This document shows positions 52,643 to 63,276 of a stretch of 64,000 bases of DNA, one piece after another. The notes under the pieces were generated by a model that saw only the letters and a list, made by a program, of their open reading frames with translations, was not told where the DNA came from and did not search any database. Position numbers and translations under genes: made by a program. The stretch covers positions 119,129 to 183,128 of the forward strand of contig JBFMHE010000005.1 in assembly GCA_040752355.1 (NCBI GenBank). The letters run 5' to 3'. Origin of the DNA: Nitrospirota bacterium. GTDB taxonomy: Bacteria > Nitrospirota > Thermodesulfovibrionia > Thermodesulfovibrionales > Dissulfurispiraceae. Position 1 is the stretch's first letter. Every line of letters starts with the position of its first letter.

Positions 52643-53476
52643 ATGATCAGTACCATAGCATACGGACTCACCATAGGAGCGATCCTGTACATCATCAGCA
52701 TCGGCCTCTCGCTGACCTTCGGGACCATGAGGATCGTGAATTTCGCCCACGGCCTGATCTATACCGTCGGCGCCTATCTCCTCATGACCCTGCTCCCCGT
52801 AGCGCGGGAGAATTTCCTGATCGCGGCGGTGATGACCATTGCCGCCGTCGTGCCGCTGAGCTATCTCATCGAGCGGTTCGTCATCCGGAAGCTCTACGGG
52901 GTCTCGATCGATTACGCGATCATCGCGACGTATGCGGTGCTGCTGATAGGCGTGGATCTCATCAAGTGGATCTGGGGAGCGAGCCCGGTTCCCCTCACCG
53001 ATCCTCTCGGCTCCTATGTCACGGTCTTCTCGGTGACCCTCCCGCTCTACCGCCTGCTCATCATAGCCCTCTCCCTGGCGCTGTACGCCGCCTTGTGGCT
53101 CTTCTTCAAAAAGACGATGGTGGGCAAGATCGTTGTCGCGGCCCTCGAGGATAAGGATGCGGTGCGGAGCCTCGGCATCAGCGTGGACCGTTATTTTTCC
53201 TACGTTTTCGTTCTGGGGAGCTGCCTCGCGGCGCTCGGCGGGCTGCTCTATGCACCCATAACGTCCGTGCATCCCTACATGGGATTCATGATACTCCTCA
53301 TAAGCTTTGCCGTGGTCATCGTCGGAGGGCTCGGCAATCTCAGGGGCACGTTCATCGCCGCCTTTGCCCTGGGAATGGTCATGGCGATTACCGGGAGGTT
53401 CTGGGGACCGGCTGCCGAGACCATGGTCTTTGCGGTGATGGCGGTGGTGCTCATCATAAAACCGATAGAAGTATAA
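52643..53476 (+). CDS. ABC transporter permease LivH-type
   Basis: A 277-residue membrane protein with the LivH pattern: LTIGAILYIISIGLSLTFG, MRIVNFAHGLIYTVGAY, LEDKDAVRSLGI and VVIVGGLGNLRGTFIAA. It is 8 bases after the LivM-type gene and ends the operon. The order here (binding protein, LivG, LivF, hydrolase, LivM, LivH) differs from the usual LivH-M-G-F order. Confidence 0.9.
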   Translation: MISTIAYGLTIGAILYIISIGLSLTFGTMRIVNFAHGLIYTVGAYLLMTLLPVARENFLIAAVMTIAAVVPLSYLIERFVIRKLYGVSIDYAIIATYAVLLIGVDLIKWIWGASPVPLTDPLGSYVTVFSVTLPLYRLLIIALSLALYAALWLFFKKTMVGKIVVAALEDKDAVRSLGISVDRYFSYVFVLGSCLAALGGLLYAPITSVHPYMGFMILLISFAVVIVGGLGNLRGTFIAAFALGMVMAITGRFWGPAAETMVFAVMAVVLIIKPIEV

Positions 53477-53684
53477 CGATAGTGTTCAGGCGAAGCAGCT
53501 CCCTTCCTTCATCTGCCGGGGCATCTGCCGGGGTGCGGGGGCCTTCCTTTCCCGGTGCCCGGAAACGGTCCTGCCGGACATAAGGTAAATAAATAGATAC
53601 ATAAAATTATGCGAAACTCTTGCTTTTTTCAGGATGCTATGTTTTATTAGTTATGATTAGTAATTTCGTTGGACAGAGGGTAGG

Positions 53685-54098
53685 ATGAAAAAGATTGCTG
53701 AAGCAGATAGGAAGGAAATGCCGCTGTATCCTATCGGAATTGTCGCTGAATTGATAGGGATTACCGAGCAGACACTGCGGCTCTACGAGAAACACGGGCT
53801 TATCAGGCCGGCCCGGCGCAACAAGAACAGGTACTACTCCGATAACGATATCAAGTGGCTGACCTGCATACGGGATATCATTCACAACAAGAAGATCAGC
53901 ATCGAAGGGATCAAGAAGCTCCTCGGGTACGCGCCGTGCTGGGAGATCACCGACTGCCCGCCCGAAAGGAAAGAGAAGTGCACTGCCCAGATCGACAAGT
54001 CCAGGCCCTGCTGGGAGCTGAACAAGATGAGGTGCAGCCAGGAGAGGCAGTGCGAGGACTGTGTCGTTTATATCGCCGGACAGATGAGGAAGAAGTAG
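53685..54098 (+). CDS. MerR-family regulator with Cys-rich C-terminal domain
   Basis: The first 80 residues are a MerR winged helix (PIGIVAELIGITEQTLRLYE, KHGLIRPARRNKNRYYSDND, IEGIKKLLGY). The last 55 residues contain eight Cys, including two CWE pairs (CWEITDCPPERKEKC, CWELNKMRC) and CEDC. That pattern resembles two-CW or metal-binding modules and replaces a classical effector domain. The protein may sense metal, redox state or an Fe-S cluster. It is convergent with the PBP gene. Confidence 0.82.
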   Translation: MKKIAEADRKEMPLYPIGIVAELIGITEQTLRLYEKHGLIRPARRNKNRYYSDNDIKWLTCIRDIIHNKKISIEGIKKLLGYAPCWEITDCPPERKEKCTAQIDKSRPCWELNKMRCSQERQCEDCVVYIAGQMRKK

Positions 54099-54116
54099 TA
54101 GTATGCAGAGGACCGG

Positions 54117-56405
54117 CTAATCGACGTCTGACGGAGACGCCAGCGTCCGTTCGACCCGGCCTGTTCCCGAGCCGTACTCCCGCGGCTCTGTCCCCTGCCT
54201 GAAATATTCGAAGACCTCGGAGGCGCCCGTAGGAGACAGCAGCCCTGTCGCCGGATCGATGGGGACGCGGATGACACCTTCGGGAATGGCGAACGGCATC
54301 AGCGGCTCGGCGGCGAGGGTGCTCTTCATGAAATTGGCCCATATCGGCGCAGCCGCCTTTCCGCCGACGATCCCCGAACCGAGGGAGCGGCGCATATCGT
54401 CGAAACCGATCCAGACACACCCCACCAGCTGGGGAGTGTATCCTACGAACCACGCGTCCTTGTAATCATTGCTCGTCCCGGTCTTCCCTGCAGCAGGCCT
54501 GCCGATCGCCGCCCGCATGCCCGTGCCGTAACTGATGACATCCTCCATCATGGAGGTCATGAGGAAGGCGGTCTGGGGCGATACGGTCTCGATGCCCTCG
54601 GGGTCGCTGCTCTCGAGGACGTTGCCCTGGGCATCGGTAATGTATTTTATGGTGATAGGATTCATCCTGACCCCGCCGTTGGCGAACGTGGCATAGACAG
54701 TAGCGAGCTCGAGGGGCGTAACACTAGTCGAGCCGAGGGCGATCGTGAGCTCCCGGGGCAGCTCGGCCTGGATGCCGATCTCCCGGGCGAACGACCGGAC
54801 CGCATCGATGCCTATGGCTTCGATGAGCTTGACCGTGACGATATTCCGCGAGAAGGCGAGCGCCTCCCGGAGCCGCGTCGGGCCGTAGTACTGGCGGTCG
54901 TAATTCTCGGGTCTCCACTCACCCACCGCGCCCCCGGGATAGGAGACCGGCGCATCGTTGACCACCGTCGCCGGGGTGAAGCTATGCTCCAGGGCGGCAG
55001 CGTAGATAATGGGCTTGAAGGACGACCCCGGCTGCCGCTTTGCGTAGAGGGCGCGGTTGTATTCGCTCTTGGTGAAGCTGTATCCACCGACAATGGCCCG
55101 CACATAACCGGTCTCCGGCTCGATGGCGGCGACGGCGCCTTCGACCTCGGGCTCCTGTTCGAGGCTGAAGGTGACCTGCCTTCCGGCAATGTTCTTGAAC
55201 CTGACCCAGACGATGTCGCCGCGCCGGAGGATATTCGTGAGCTTGAAATCCTTATGGGTTACCCTCTTGCCGCTCTTGTCGATGACCGAGCTCGCCCAGA
55301 GCGCATCGCCGACCATCAGCGTGCCGGTGATGCCCCGCGCCTTGATGGCCGCTTCCTTGGCGCCCACCGAAATAACGACACCGGCTGCGATATCTCCCAG
55401 TGCGATCGGGAAGGAGGCCCTCGGCGCGTTCATCTCCTCCTTGATCTCCTCCCTGTGGCCTATCGGCCCGCGCCAGCCGCGCATCTTGTCGATCTGCCGC
55501 AGTCCCTCCTGGAGCGCCCGCTGGGCGTTCGCCTGGGCGCTCTTGTCGAGGGTGGTATAGACCCGCAGCTTGCCCTTGTAAACGGTCTCTACCCCGTACT
55601 TCTGTTCGAGCTGCTGCCTGATATATTCGAGGAAGTAGTTATAGGTCTCGGTGTTCGCCCGTGCTGTCGAGAGCGCGAGGGCCGCTGTCTTTGCCGCGGT
55701 CCTCTCCGAGGGCTTGATGAATCCCTCCTCTTCCATCCGCGCCAGAACGATCTCCTGCCGCCCTTTCGCCCGCACGAGATCGTTGTAGGGGGAATAGGTG
55801 GTGGGCGCCTTGATGAGCCCGGCGAGCATGGCGGCCTCGGGGAGCGAGATCTGTCCCACGGATTTGCCGAAGTAGGTGCGCGACGCCATCTCGACGCCGT
55901 AGGCGCCGTGGCCGAAGTAGACACGGTTCAGGTAGAGCTCGAGGATCTCTTTTTTCGAGAGCTCCTTTTCGAGCTTCATGGCGAGCCGGGCCTCTTTCAG
56001 CTTCCGCTGGATCGTTTTTTCAGGGGTGAGAAAGAGGATCTTCGCGAGCTGCTGGGTGATGGTGCTGCCGCCCTCCTTGAGACTGGCGGCCATGATGTCC
56101 TTTACCAGCGCGCGGGCTATGCCGATGTAGTCGATCCCTTTGTGGCGCCAGAAGCGGGAGTCCTCGACAGCGACCACGGCGTTTTTCAGATGCGCCGGAA
56201 CTTTATCGTAGGGCACGAAGATGCCCTTCTCGATCTTGAACTCGCCGATGAGCGTATCGTCGTCGGCATAGACCTTGGTCCCGTCGGTAGGGCGCTGCTT
56301 CTTCAGCTCCGCTATCGAGGGGACTCCCTGGGCAACGGCGAAAAAACCGCCTGCTAGAAAACCGGTGAGCACGACGAGAAGAATGAGAACGACCTTGAAC
56401 CGCAT
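54117..56405 (-). CDS. penicillin-binding protein 1A (transglycosylase/transpeptidase)
   Basis: A 762-residue bifunctional peptidoglycan synthase with an N-terminal membrane anchor (4-25). The GT51 domain has VVAVEDSRFWRHKGID (catalytic Glu81), GGSTITQQLAK and KEILELYLNRVYFGHGAYG. The transpeptidase domain has GSSFKPIIYAAAL (Ser nucleophile, SxxK), FSRN (SxN) and AGKTGTSNDY (KTG). An OB-like insert separates the two. All catalytic residues are present. Confidence 0.93.
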   Translation of the reverse strand: MRFKVVLILLVVLTGFLAGGFFAVAQGVPSIAELKKQRPTDGTKVYADDDTLIGEFKIEKGIFVPYDKVPAHLKNAVVAVEDSRFWRHKGIDYIGIARALVKDIMAASLKEGGSTITQQLAKILFLTPEKTIQRKLKEARLAMKLEKELSKKEILELYLNRVYFGHGAYGVEMASRTYFGKSVGQISLPEAAMLAGLIKAPTTYSPYNDLVRAKGRQEIVLARMEEEGFIKPSERTAAKTAALALSTARANTETYNYFLEYIRQQLEQKYGVETVYKGKLRVYTTLDKSAQANAQRALQEGLRQIDKMRGWRGPIGHREEIKEEMNAPRASFPIALGDIAAGVVISVGAKEAAIKARGITGTLMVGDALWASSVIDKSGKRVTHKDFKLTNILRRGDIVWVRFKNIAGRQVTFSLEQEPEVEGAVAAIEPETGYVRAIVGGYSFTKSEYNRALYAKRQPGSSFKPIIYAAALEHSFTPATVVNDAPVSYPGGAVGEWRPENYDRQYYGPTRLREALAFSRNIVTVKLIEAIGIDAVRSFAREIGIQAELPRELTIALGSTSVTPLELATVYATFANGGVRMNPITIKYITDAQGNVLESSDPEGIETVSPQTAFLMTSMMEDVISYGTGMRAAIGRPAAGKTGTSNDYKDAWFVGYTPQLVGCVWIGFDDMRRSLGSGIVGGKAAAPIWANFMKSTLAAEPLMPFAIPEGVIRVPIDPATGLLSPTGASEVFEYFRQGTEPREYGSGTGRVERTLASPSDVD

Positions 56406-56491
56406 CTCTAAATTATAAAGAGGAGCAGCCGAAATTTACAACTCGAAGCGCGCCCGGAAAATTAAATGTTCTTAATGCGCATCCTTAAGGA

Positions 56492-56731
56492 GTGTCTAAC
56501 GGAATGAGGAGGGGGAGTCGAACGAGGCATAGTACATTCGCTCAACTGCCACCCCAAAGATCTTCGATCTTCGGGGACCCCGCTTCTCGGTCGATGCGAC
56601 CTCCGAGGCGGGGCAGCTCGGAATCGAGTCGTACCGACCCGCTTCACCATCCCTGGATTACGCCAGGGCTGCCCATGCCGCTCATGTACTATGCCTCGCC
56701 CGACTCCAAGCTCGTTCATTTTGTTAGAGAC
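56492..56731. repeat. 240-bp palindromic structured element
   Basis: The ends are imperfect inverted repeats of about 55 bases. The left arm (56492-56545) starts GTGTCTAACGGAATGAGG and the right arm reads GTCTCTAACAAAATGAACGA from the other strand; both share GGAGTCG and CGAGGCATAGTACAT. Inside are GATCTTCGATC, a CCCCGC/GCGGGG stem and CCCTGG/CCAGGG. A partial copy lies at 26029-26109. No protein is encoded. It lies between PBP1A and ogt. It may be a mobile mini-element or a structured RNA. Confidence 0.7.
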
Positions 56732-56862
56732 TTTTAATGCTCTGCACAGTGTTGATGTTAAGGCAACGATCGGCGTACTATAAAAGAGAATGGTGTTTCG
56801 CTGACAGGATGATCGTTGCTCGTGTAGGTAAAAGGATGTTTGATACCCGAAGGAGGATGACC

Positions 56863-57354
56863 GTGAGGTTCGATGTCTACCGGTATAAAAGTCCCTGGGG
56901 AGCTCTGTATTGCGTGTTCGACGGGCCTTTTCTCGCAGAGCTCGCCATAAAGGAGAGGCCGCTCTCTCTCGAGACGTCCCCGCTCTCGTCGATACCGCCG
57001 CTGACAGGCCCCTTTGCTGTGGAGCTGGACAGGTATTTCGAGGGGACGCTCGAACGGTTCTCCCAGAGAGTGAAGCTCGTGATGGGCACGCCGTTCGAGC
57101 AGAGGGTCTGGCGCGCGCTCGGCCGTATCCCCTACGGCGAGACGCGGTCGTACAAGTGGATCGCGGAGCAGGCCGGCAGCCCGGCGGGGTTCAGGGCGGC
57201 AGGACAGGCGCTCGGGAAGAACCCGCTCCCGATCATCGTCCCCTGCCACCGCGTGGTCGCTGCCGACGGCTCCGTCGGAGGCTTTTCGTGCGGCATAGAA
57301 GTAAAGCAGTGGCTGCTCGAGCATGAAAAGACGAGTAAGAAGCAAGAATTCTGA
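56863..57354 (+). CDS. ogt: methylated-DNA--protein-cysteine methyltransferase
   Basis: A 163-residue O6-alkylguanine repair protein. It has the C-terminal signature IVPCHRVVAADG (acceptor Cys), preceded by GTPFEQRVWRALGRIPYGETR and VGGFSCGIEVKQWLLEHE. The start is GTG 56863 after AAGGAGGATGACC; the ATG at 56857 is too close to the ribosome-binding site. It repairs alkylated DNA by transferring the methyl group to Cys. Confidence 0.92.
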   Translation: MRFDVYRYKSPWGALYCVFDGPFLAELAIKERPLSLETSPLSSIPPLTGPFAVELDRYFEGTLERFSQRVKLVMGTPFEQRVWRALGRIPYGETRSYKWIAEQAGSPAGFRAAGQALGKNPLPIIVPCHRVVAADGSVGGFSCGIEVKQWLLEHEKTSKKQEF

Positions 57355-57362
57355 CTTCTTGC

Positions 57363-59069
57363 TTATCGTATATACGCTTCGGTGACGTAGCGGCGCATCA
57401 TGCGGTGGGAGTTGAAGTAGTAGGCGTTCTTTCCGATGGCGTTCTGCATGATCCGTATCCAGAGCCGCTTCTCGTCGTAGAACGCCGGGATGATCACCTG
57501 CTCCAGCTTGTGGTAGAGGTCGTCGGCATCGCGGGCAGGGTCTGCCGGCACTTCCGGCGAGGGGCCGATCGCCCAGCCCGTGTATCCCTCGATATGCCCC
57601 TCGATCCACCATCCGTCGAGGATGCTGAAGTTCGGGACGCCGTTATGGGTCGCCTTCATCCCGCTCGTGCCCGATGCCTCGAGGGGCCGCAAAGGGGTGT
57701 TCAGCCAGACATCGACACCCGAGATGATCTTCAGCGCGAGGTCCATATTGTAATTCTCCAGGAACGCGATCTTCACCTTGTCTTTCAGCCGCTCCTTGAT
57801 CTCGAAGATCCGTTGAATCAGCTTTTTCCCTGACTCGTCCCGCGGATGGGCCTTTCCCGCATACACGATCTGCAACCTGCCCTCCCCGATGCGCGCCAGC
57901 CGGTCCACGTCGCTGAAGAGGAGGTCGGCGCGCTTATACGCAGTCGCCCTGCGGGCAAAGCCGATGGTGAAGGTGTCGTAGTTCATGCCGGCCTGCGTCT
58001 GGCGGTTGACGTAATCGACGAGCTGGCGCTTCGCCTCCATATGCGCTGCCCAGAGCTCGTCGTCGGGGATGCGGCCTACGCGGACGAATATCTCGGGCTC
58101 GTTCGCCCAGCCGGGAAGATACTTGTCGTAGAGCCGCTTGAAGCTGTCGCAGGTCCAGGTGAAGGAGTGGACGCCGTTGGTAATGGCGTTGATCGCGTAC
58201 CCCGGGAACATGCTCTGCGACACCTCGCCGTGCTTTTTGGCGACGCCGTTGATATAGTTGCTGAGGTTCAGGGCCAGCAGGGTCATGTTGAGATGCTCCT
58301 TGCCCCCGAACTCCCTGAGCGCATCGCGGGGAATGACCTCGCCCACGATACGCTGGACCATGTCGTACGGGAACTTATCGTGGCCTGCGGCGACGGGCGT
58401 ATGGGTCGTGAAGACACAGAGGCTCCGCACCTTTTCGAGGTCCCACACGAGGCGCTCGTCCCATACCTCCTCGATATCCCTCTTGTGGCGCTTCAGCAGC
58501 TCGAGGGTGAGGAGGCTCGAATGGCCTTCGTTCATGTGGTACTTTCTGATCTCGAACCCGAGTTCGTCGAGCATCCGCGACCCGCCCAAACCGAGGACGA
58601 TCTCCTGCTTCAGACGGTATTCAGCGTCTCCGCCGTAGAGGTAATGGGTAATGCCCCGGTCCTGGGGCGCGTTCTCCGGCAGGTCCGTATCGAGATAGAT
58701 GATCGGTATCTTGCCGCCGGCCGCGCTCTCGACAAGATACATCCAGGAGCTGACCACGACCTCCCGTCCCTCCACGAAGACGCTCACCCGCTCCTTGAGC
58801 GGGGACATGAAGCGGGAGGGATCGAGCTCGTCGGGCAGCTCCGTCTGCCTGCCGTAGATGTCGAGCTCCTGCTTGAAGTAGCCTTTCCGGGTCAGGATGG
58901 ATACGGCGACCATCGGGAGCTTCAGGTCTGCAGCGGATTTGATCGTGTCTCCGGCGAGGACGCCGAGGCCGCCGCTGTAGGTCGGCATATCGCTCCTCAA
59001 TCCTATCTCCATCGAGAAGTAGGCTATCTTCGGTTCTCTAGTAAACGCATCGATCGATGCATAATTCAT
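57363..59069 (-). CDS. glgP: glycogen/alpha-glucan phosphorylase (short GT35 type)
   Basis: A 568-residue enzyme of the shorter bacterial and archaeal GT35 group that releases glucose-1-phosphate from glycogen or maltodextrin. It has the start FSMEIGLRSDMPTYSGGLGV, HMNEGHSSL, TTHTPVAAGHDKF and TNGVHSFTW. The PLP-site region is LEASGTSGMKATHNGVPNFS. Together with glgX (15779) it supports glycogen use. It is convergent with ogt. Confidence 0.92.
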   Translation of the reverse strand: MNYASIDAFTREPKIAYFSMEIGLRSDMPTYSGGLGVLAGDTIKSAADLKLPMVAVSILTRKGYFKQELDIYGRQTELPDELDPSRFMSPLKERVSVFVEGREVVVSSWMYLVESAAGGKIPIIYLDTDLPENAPQDRGITHYLYGGDAEYRLKQEIVLGLGGSRMLDELGFEIRKYHMNEGHSSLLTLELLKRHKRDIEEVWDERLVWDLEKVRSLCVFTTHTPVAAGHDKFPYDMVQRIVGEVIPRDALREFGGKEHLNMTLLALNLSNYINGVAKKHGEVSQSMFPGYAINAITNGVHSFTWTCDSFKRLYDKYLPGWANEPEIFVRVGRIPDDELWAAHMEAKRQLVDYVNRQTQAGMNYDTFTIGFARRATAYKRADLLFSDVDRLARIGEGRLQIVYAGKAHPRDESGKKLIQRIFEIKERLKDKVKIAFLENYNMDLALKIISGVDVWLNTPLRPLEASGTSGMKATHNGVPNFSILDGWWIEGHIEGYTGWAIGPSPEVPADPARDADDLYHKLEQVIIPAFYDEKRLWIRIMQNAIGKNAYYFNSHRMMRRYVTEAYIR

Positions 59070-59128
59070 TACGCTTCCTCCTCACGCCAGAGTTGAAAAG
59101 ACTGTCTCGGTATCGGGCTTCTTCGTTA

Positions 59129-59956
59129 CTACAGGGGCAGCCGCTCCGCCCTTTTCAGCAGCTCGTCGAGCGCAGCGCGGCCGTCGTCGCCGATATCGAT
59201 CGAATAATCGTTGACATAGAGCGCAACGTGTTTCATGATTACCTCGCCGGAAAGCTCCTGCGCATGGTGTCTGAGGTAAGGCATCACCTCATCCCGGTGA
59301 TCGAGGGAATACCGTATGCTTTCCCGGATGAGGTCTTCGATCGTGCCGATGACCTCCGCGCCGAGGCTCTTCGCGGCAACGATGCCGCCGAGGGGGATCG
59401 GCAACCCCGTCTCTTTCTCCCACCACTCGCCGAGGTCGATGACCTTCGCCAGCCCGTGCTCCTTGTAGGTGAACCGGCTCTCGTGGATGATCAGCCCCGC
59501 ATCCGCCCTGCCTTCCCGCACGGCGCCCACGATCTCGTGGAACGGCATGCTGAGGGTATTCACCCGGCGGAGGTTGAAGCTTTCGGAGAAGTAGAGCTTT
59601 AGCAGGAGGAAGGCGGTCGTATACCTCCCGGGGATCGCGACGGTCAGCTGATCGAGCGGCTTCTCGAAGAAGAACTTCCGGGCGTCCCGGGCGACGACAA
59701 GCGGTCCGCATCCCCTTCCCAGCGCTCCCCCGGAGCTGAGGAACCTGAACTCGTGCCGCAAATAGTAATAGGCGTGGCAGGATACCTTGGTCGCCTCTAT
59801 GTCTCCCTTCATGGCACGCTGGTTCAAGGTCTCTACATCGTCGATAACGAGCTCGAAGTCAAGGCCGCGGCAGTCGATCTTCTTGTTTGCAAGGGCATAG
59901 AAGATAAAGGTATCATTCGGACAGGGCGAAAAACCCAGCCGTATCGTTGCGGTCAT
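59129..59956 (-). CDS. mqnD: 1,4-dihydroxy-6-naphthoate synthase (menaquinone via futalosine)
   Basis: A 275-residue protein with the MqnD/MqnA fold: LGFSPCPNDTFIFYALANKK, a conserved ATKVSCHAYYYL segment, LGRGCGPLVVA, AIPGRYTTAFLLLKLY, DAGLIIHESRFTY and GLPIPLGGIVAAKSLG. It converts cyclic dehypoxanthine futalosine to the naphthoate precursor. This marks the futalosine pathway, which replaces the men pathway in several anaerobic lineages. No other mqn gene is in the window. Confidence 0.92.
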   Translation of the reverse strand: MTATIRLGFSPCPNDTFIFYALANKKIDCRGLDFELVIDDVETLNQRAMKGDIEATKVSCHAYYYLRHEFRFLSSGGALGRGCGPLVVARDARKFFFEKPLDQLTVAIPGRYTTAFLLLKLYFSESFNLRRVNTLSMPFHEIVGAVREGRADAGLIIHESRFTYKEHGLAKVIDLGEWWEKETGLPIPLGGIVAAKSLGAEVIGTIEDLIRESIRYSLDHRDEVMPYLRHHAQELSGEVIMKHVALYVNDYSIDIGDDGRAALDELLKRAERLPL

Positions 59957-60294
59957 ATTGGAAATTCTAGCATTAAATCATCGGTATTTGCCAGGGGAGC
60001 GCGCCGGAGCCGAAGCGGCGGCCTCCTCCCTCCCTGAAGCCGCAGCCGGTCTGCGGGTGTACAATTGTAAGGAGAGGGGCACGGAAAGAAGAGAGCGGGC
60101 CTTGAGGGGGCGATTCCCCCCCGGTTCTCCCAAAGAACTGAGTTTTCTTGAAAAATGGGCGGTAGTTATGCTATTGTCTTTAGTTAAAACACACGTCCGG
60201 CTGATGATCTCCGGATGGTCCCGGGGAAGGATAAGACTTGTCCTTCCCGGGTTACGGAGACGGGGGCGGAGGAAAAAACCAAAGGAGGAAGCAC
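59957..60294 (+). promoter_or_regulatory. 338-base gap with rpsB promoter and structured leader
   Basis: TTGAAA (60148-60153), 18 bases and an extended -10 TGCTATTGT (TATTGT at 60172-60177) make a good promoter. The leader of about 110 bases holds a strong stem at 60220-60251 (CCCGGG/CCCGGG and AAGGA/TCCTT) and a smaller CCGG hairpin. S2 leaders often bind the protein for autoregulation. No gene is seen upstream in the gap. Confidence 0.6.
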
Positions 60295-61061
60295 ATGAGC
60301 GTAGTAACGATGAAAGAGCTGCTCGAGGCCGGTGTCCATTTCGGGCATCAGGTGAAGCGCTGGAACCCGAAGATGAAGAAGTATATCTTCGGCGAGAGGA
60401 ACGGTATTCACATCGTCGACCTCCAGAAGACCCTGAAAGGGCTTGTGGAGGCCTATAATTTCGTCAAGGATACCGCTGCCGCGGGAGCGCCCATTCTGTT
60501 CGTGGGAACCAAGAAGCAGGCCCAGGACTCGATTGCCGACGAGGCGAGGAGGGCCGGGGCGTTCTATGTGAACAACCGCTGGCTCGGCGGCATGCTCACC
60601 AATTTCAGCACCGTCAAGAAGAGCATCGAACGGCTGAAGAAGATCGAGCAGATGAAAGAGGACGGGACCTTCGGCATGCTGAAGAAGAAGGAGGTCTCGA
60701 TGCTCGAAAAGGAACGGGCGAATCTCGAGAAGAACCTGATCGGCATCAAAGAGCTGAACACCCTCCCGGGCGCGATCTTCATCGTCGACCCCCGGAAGGA
60801 GCACATCGCGGTAGCCGAGGCGAGGAGACTCTCGATCCCTATCGTCGCCGTGGTCGATACCAATTGCGACCCCGATGAAGTGGACTACGTGATCCCCGGC
60901 AACGACGACGCCATCCGCGCCATCAAGCTCATCTCGTCCAAGATGGCGAATGCGATCGTCGAGGGCAGGGGCGCGCTCGAAAAGACGATGGAGCAGGCTG
61001 CCGAGAAGGCCCGGATAGAGGAGAAGGCTGCACAGGCCGAGGTCAAAGAGGAGGTTGCAGG

Positions 61062-61065
<4 letters not shown>
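60295..61065 (+). CDS. rpsB: ribosomal protein uS2
   Basis: A 256-residue S2 with [47 protein letters not shown] and [20 protein letters not shown]. Start ATG 60295 follows an AAAGGAGG site. It overlaps tsf by four bases (ATGA), as usual for the rpsB-tsf operon. Confidence 0.96.
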
Positions 61066-62457
<1,392 letters not shown>

Positions 62458-62493
62458 GAAGCTATTACTTGGCATGCAAGGCGAGGGTGGACC

Positions 62494-63048
62494 ATGCAGG
62501 AGCTGAAGAAGAAGACGAACGATAAGATGAACGGAGCCGTTGAGTCGCTCAAGAAGGATATTGTCTCCATACGGACCGGGCGGGCGTCGCTGGGGCTGCT
62601 CGACGGCATATCGGTGGACTACTACGGTACCGTAACCCCGCTGAGCCAGGTGGCGACGCTCGGGCTGCCCGACGCCCGGCAGATCACGATCCAGCCCTGG
62701 GAGCAGCGGCTGATCCCCGAGATCGAAAAAGCGATCCTGAAATCCGATCTCGGTCTGACGCCGGGCAACGACGGGAAAGTCATACGGCTCACGATCCCCC
62801 CGCTCACCGAGGAGCGGAGAAAACAGCTGGTCAAAGTGGTCAAGAAGCGGGGCGAAGAGGCGAAGATCGCGGTGCGTAATATCAGGAGAGACATCATCGA
62901 CGAGCTCAAGAAGTCGGAGAAGGAAAAGCACATCAGCGAGGACGACGTGAAGCGCGTGCAGGAGGAGATACAGAAGATCACCGACTCGTTCATAGCGAAG
63001 ATCGACGACGTTCTTCATCATAAGGAAAAAGAGATCATGGAGGTCTAG
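62494..63048 (+). CDS. frr: ribosome recycling factor
   Basis: A 184-residue RRF with [60 protein letters not shown] and [20 protein letters not shown]. It releases ribosomes after termination together with EF-G. It closes the standard rpsB-tsf-pyrH-frr set. Confidence 0.96.
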   Translation: MQELKKKTNDKMNGAVESLKKDIVSIRTGRASLGLLDGISVDYYGTVTPLSQVATLGLPDARQITIQPWEQRLIPEIEKAILKSDLGLTPGNDGKVIRLTIPPLTEERRKQLVKVVKKRGEEAKIAVRNIRRDIIDELKKSEKEKHISEDDVKRVQEEIQKITDSFIAKIDDVLHHKEKEIMEV

Positions 63049-63049
63049 A

Positions 63050-63196
63050 ATGGCAACGAACAGCAATTTCATGCTCAAGGTGACCGACGCAAAGCTGCCC
63101 GATATCCAGAAAGCGCTGGAGCAGGCGGGAATCAAGGTCAGAAGTATTGCGGAGGTCTTCAAGGAAGAGGCCGCTCCCGAAAAGGCGCAGGGGTAA
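63050..63196 (+). CDS. 48-residue small protein after frr
   Basis: ATG 63050 is one base after the frr stop, with GGAGGTC as a ribosome-binding site inside the frr end. The product (FMLKVTDAKLPDIQKALEQA, then GIKVRSIAEVFKEEAA) looks like a real small folded protein with a beta-alpha-beta pattern. It is 48 residues. It may be translationally coupled to frr. I do not recognise a family. Confidence 0.6.
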   Translation: MATNSNFMLKVTDAKLPDIQKALEQAGIKVRSIAEVFKEEAAPEKAQG

Positions 63197-63276
63197 CATC
63201 GCTCGCCGCGAGCGGTAACAAAGAGAGAACGTGATTTCCCCGGGCTGTGTTCGGGCCTGTCCGGGAAGGAGGAGCT

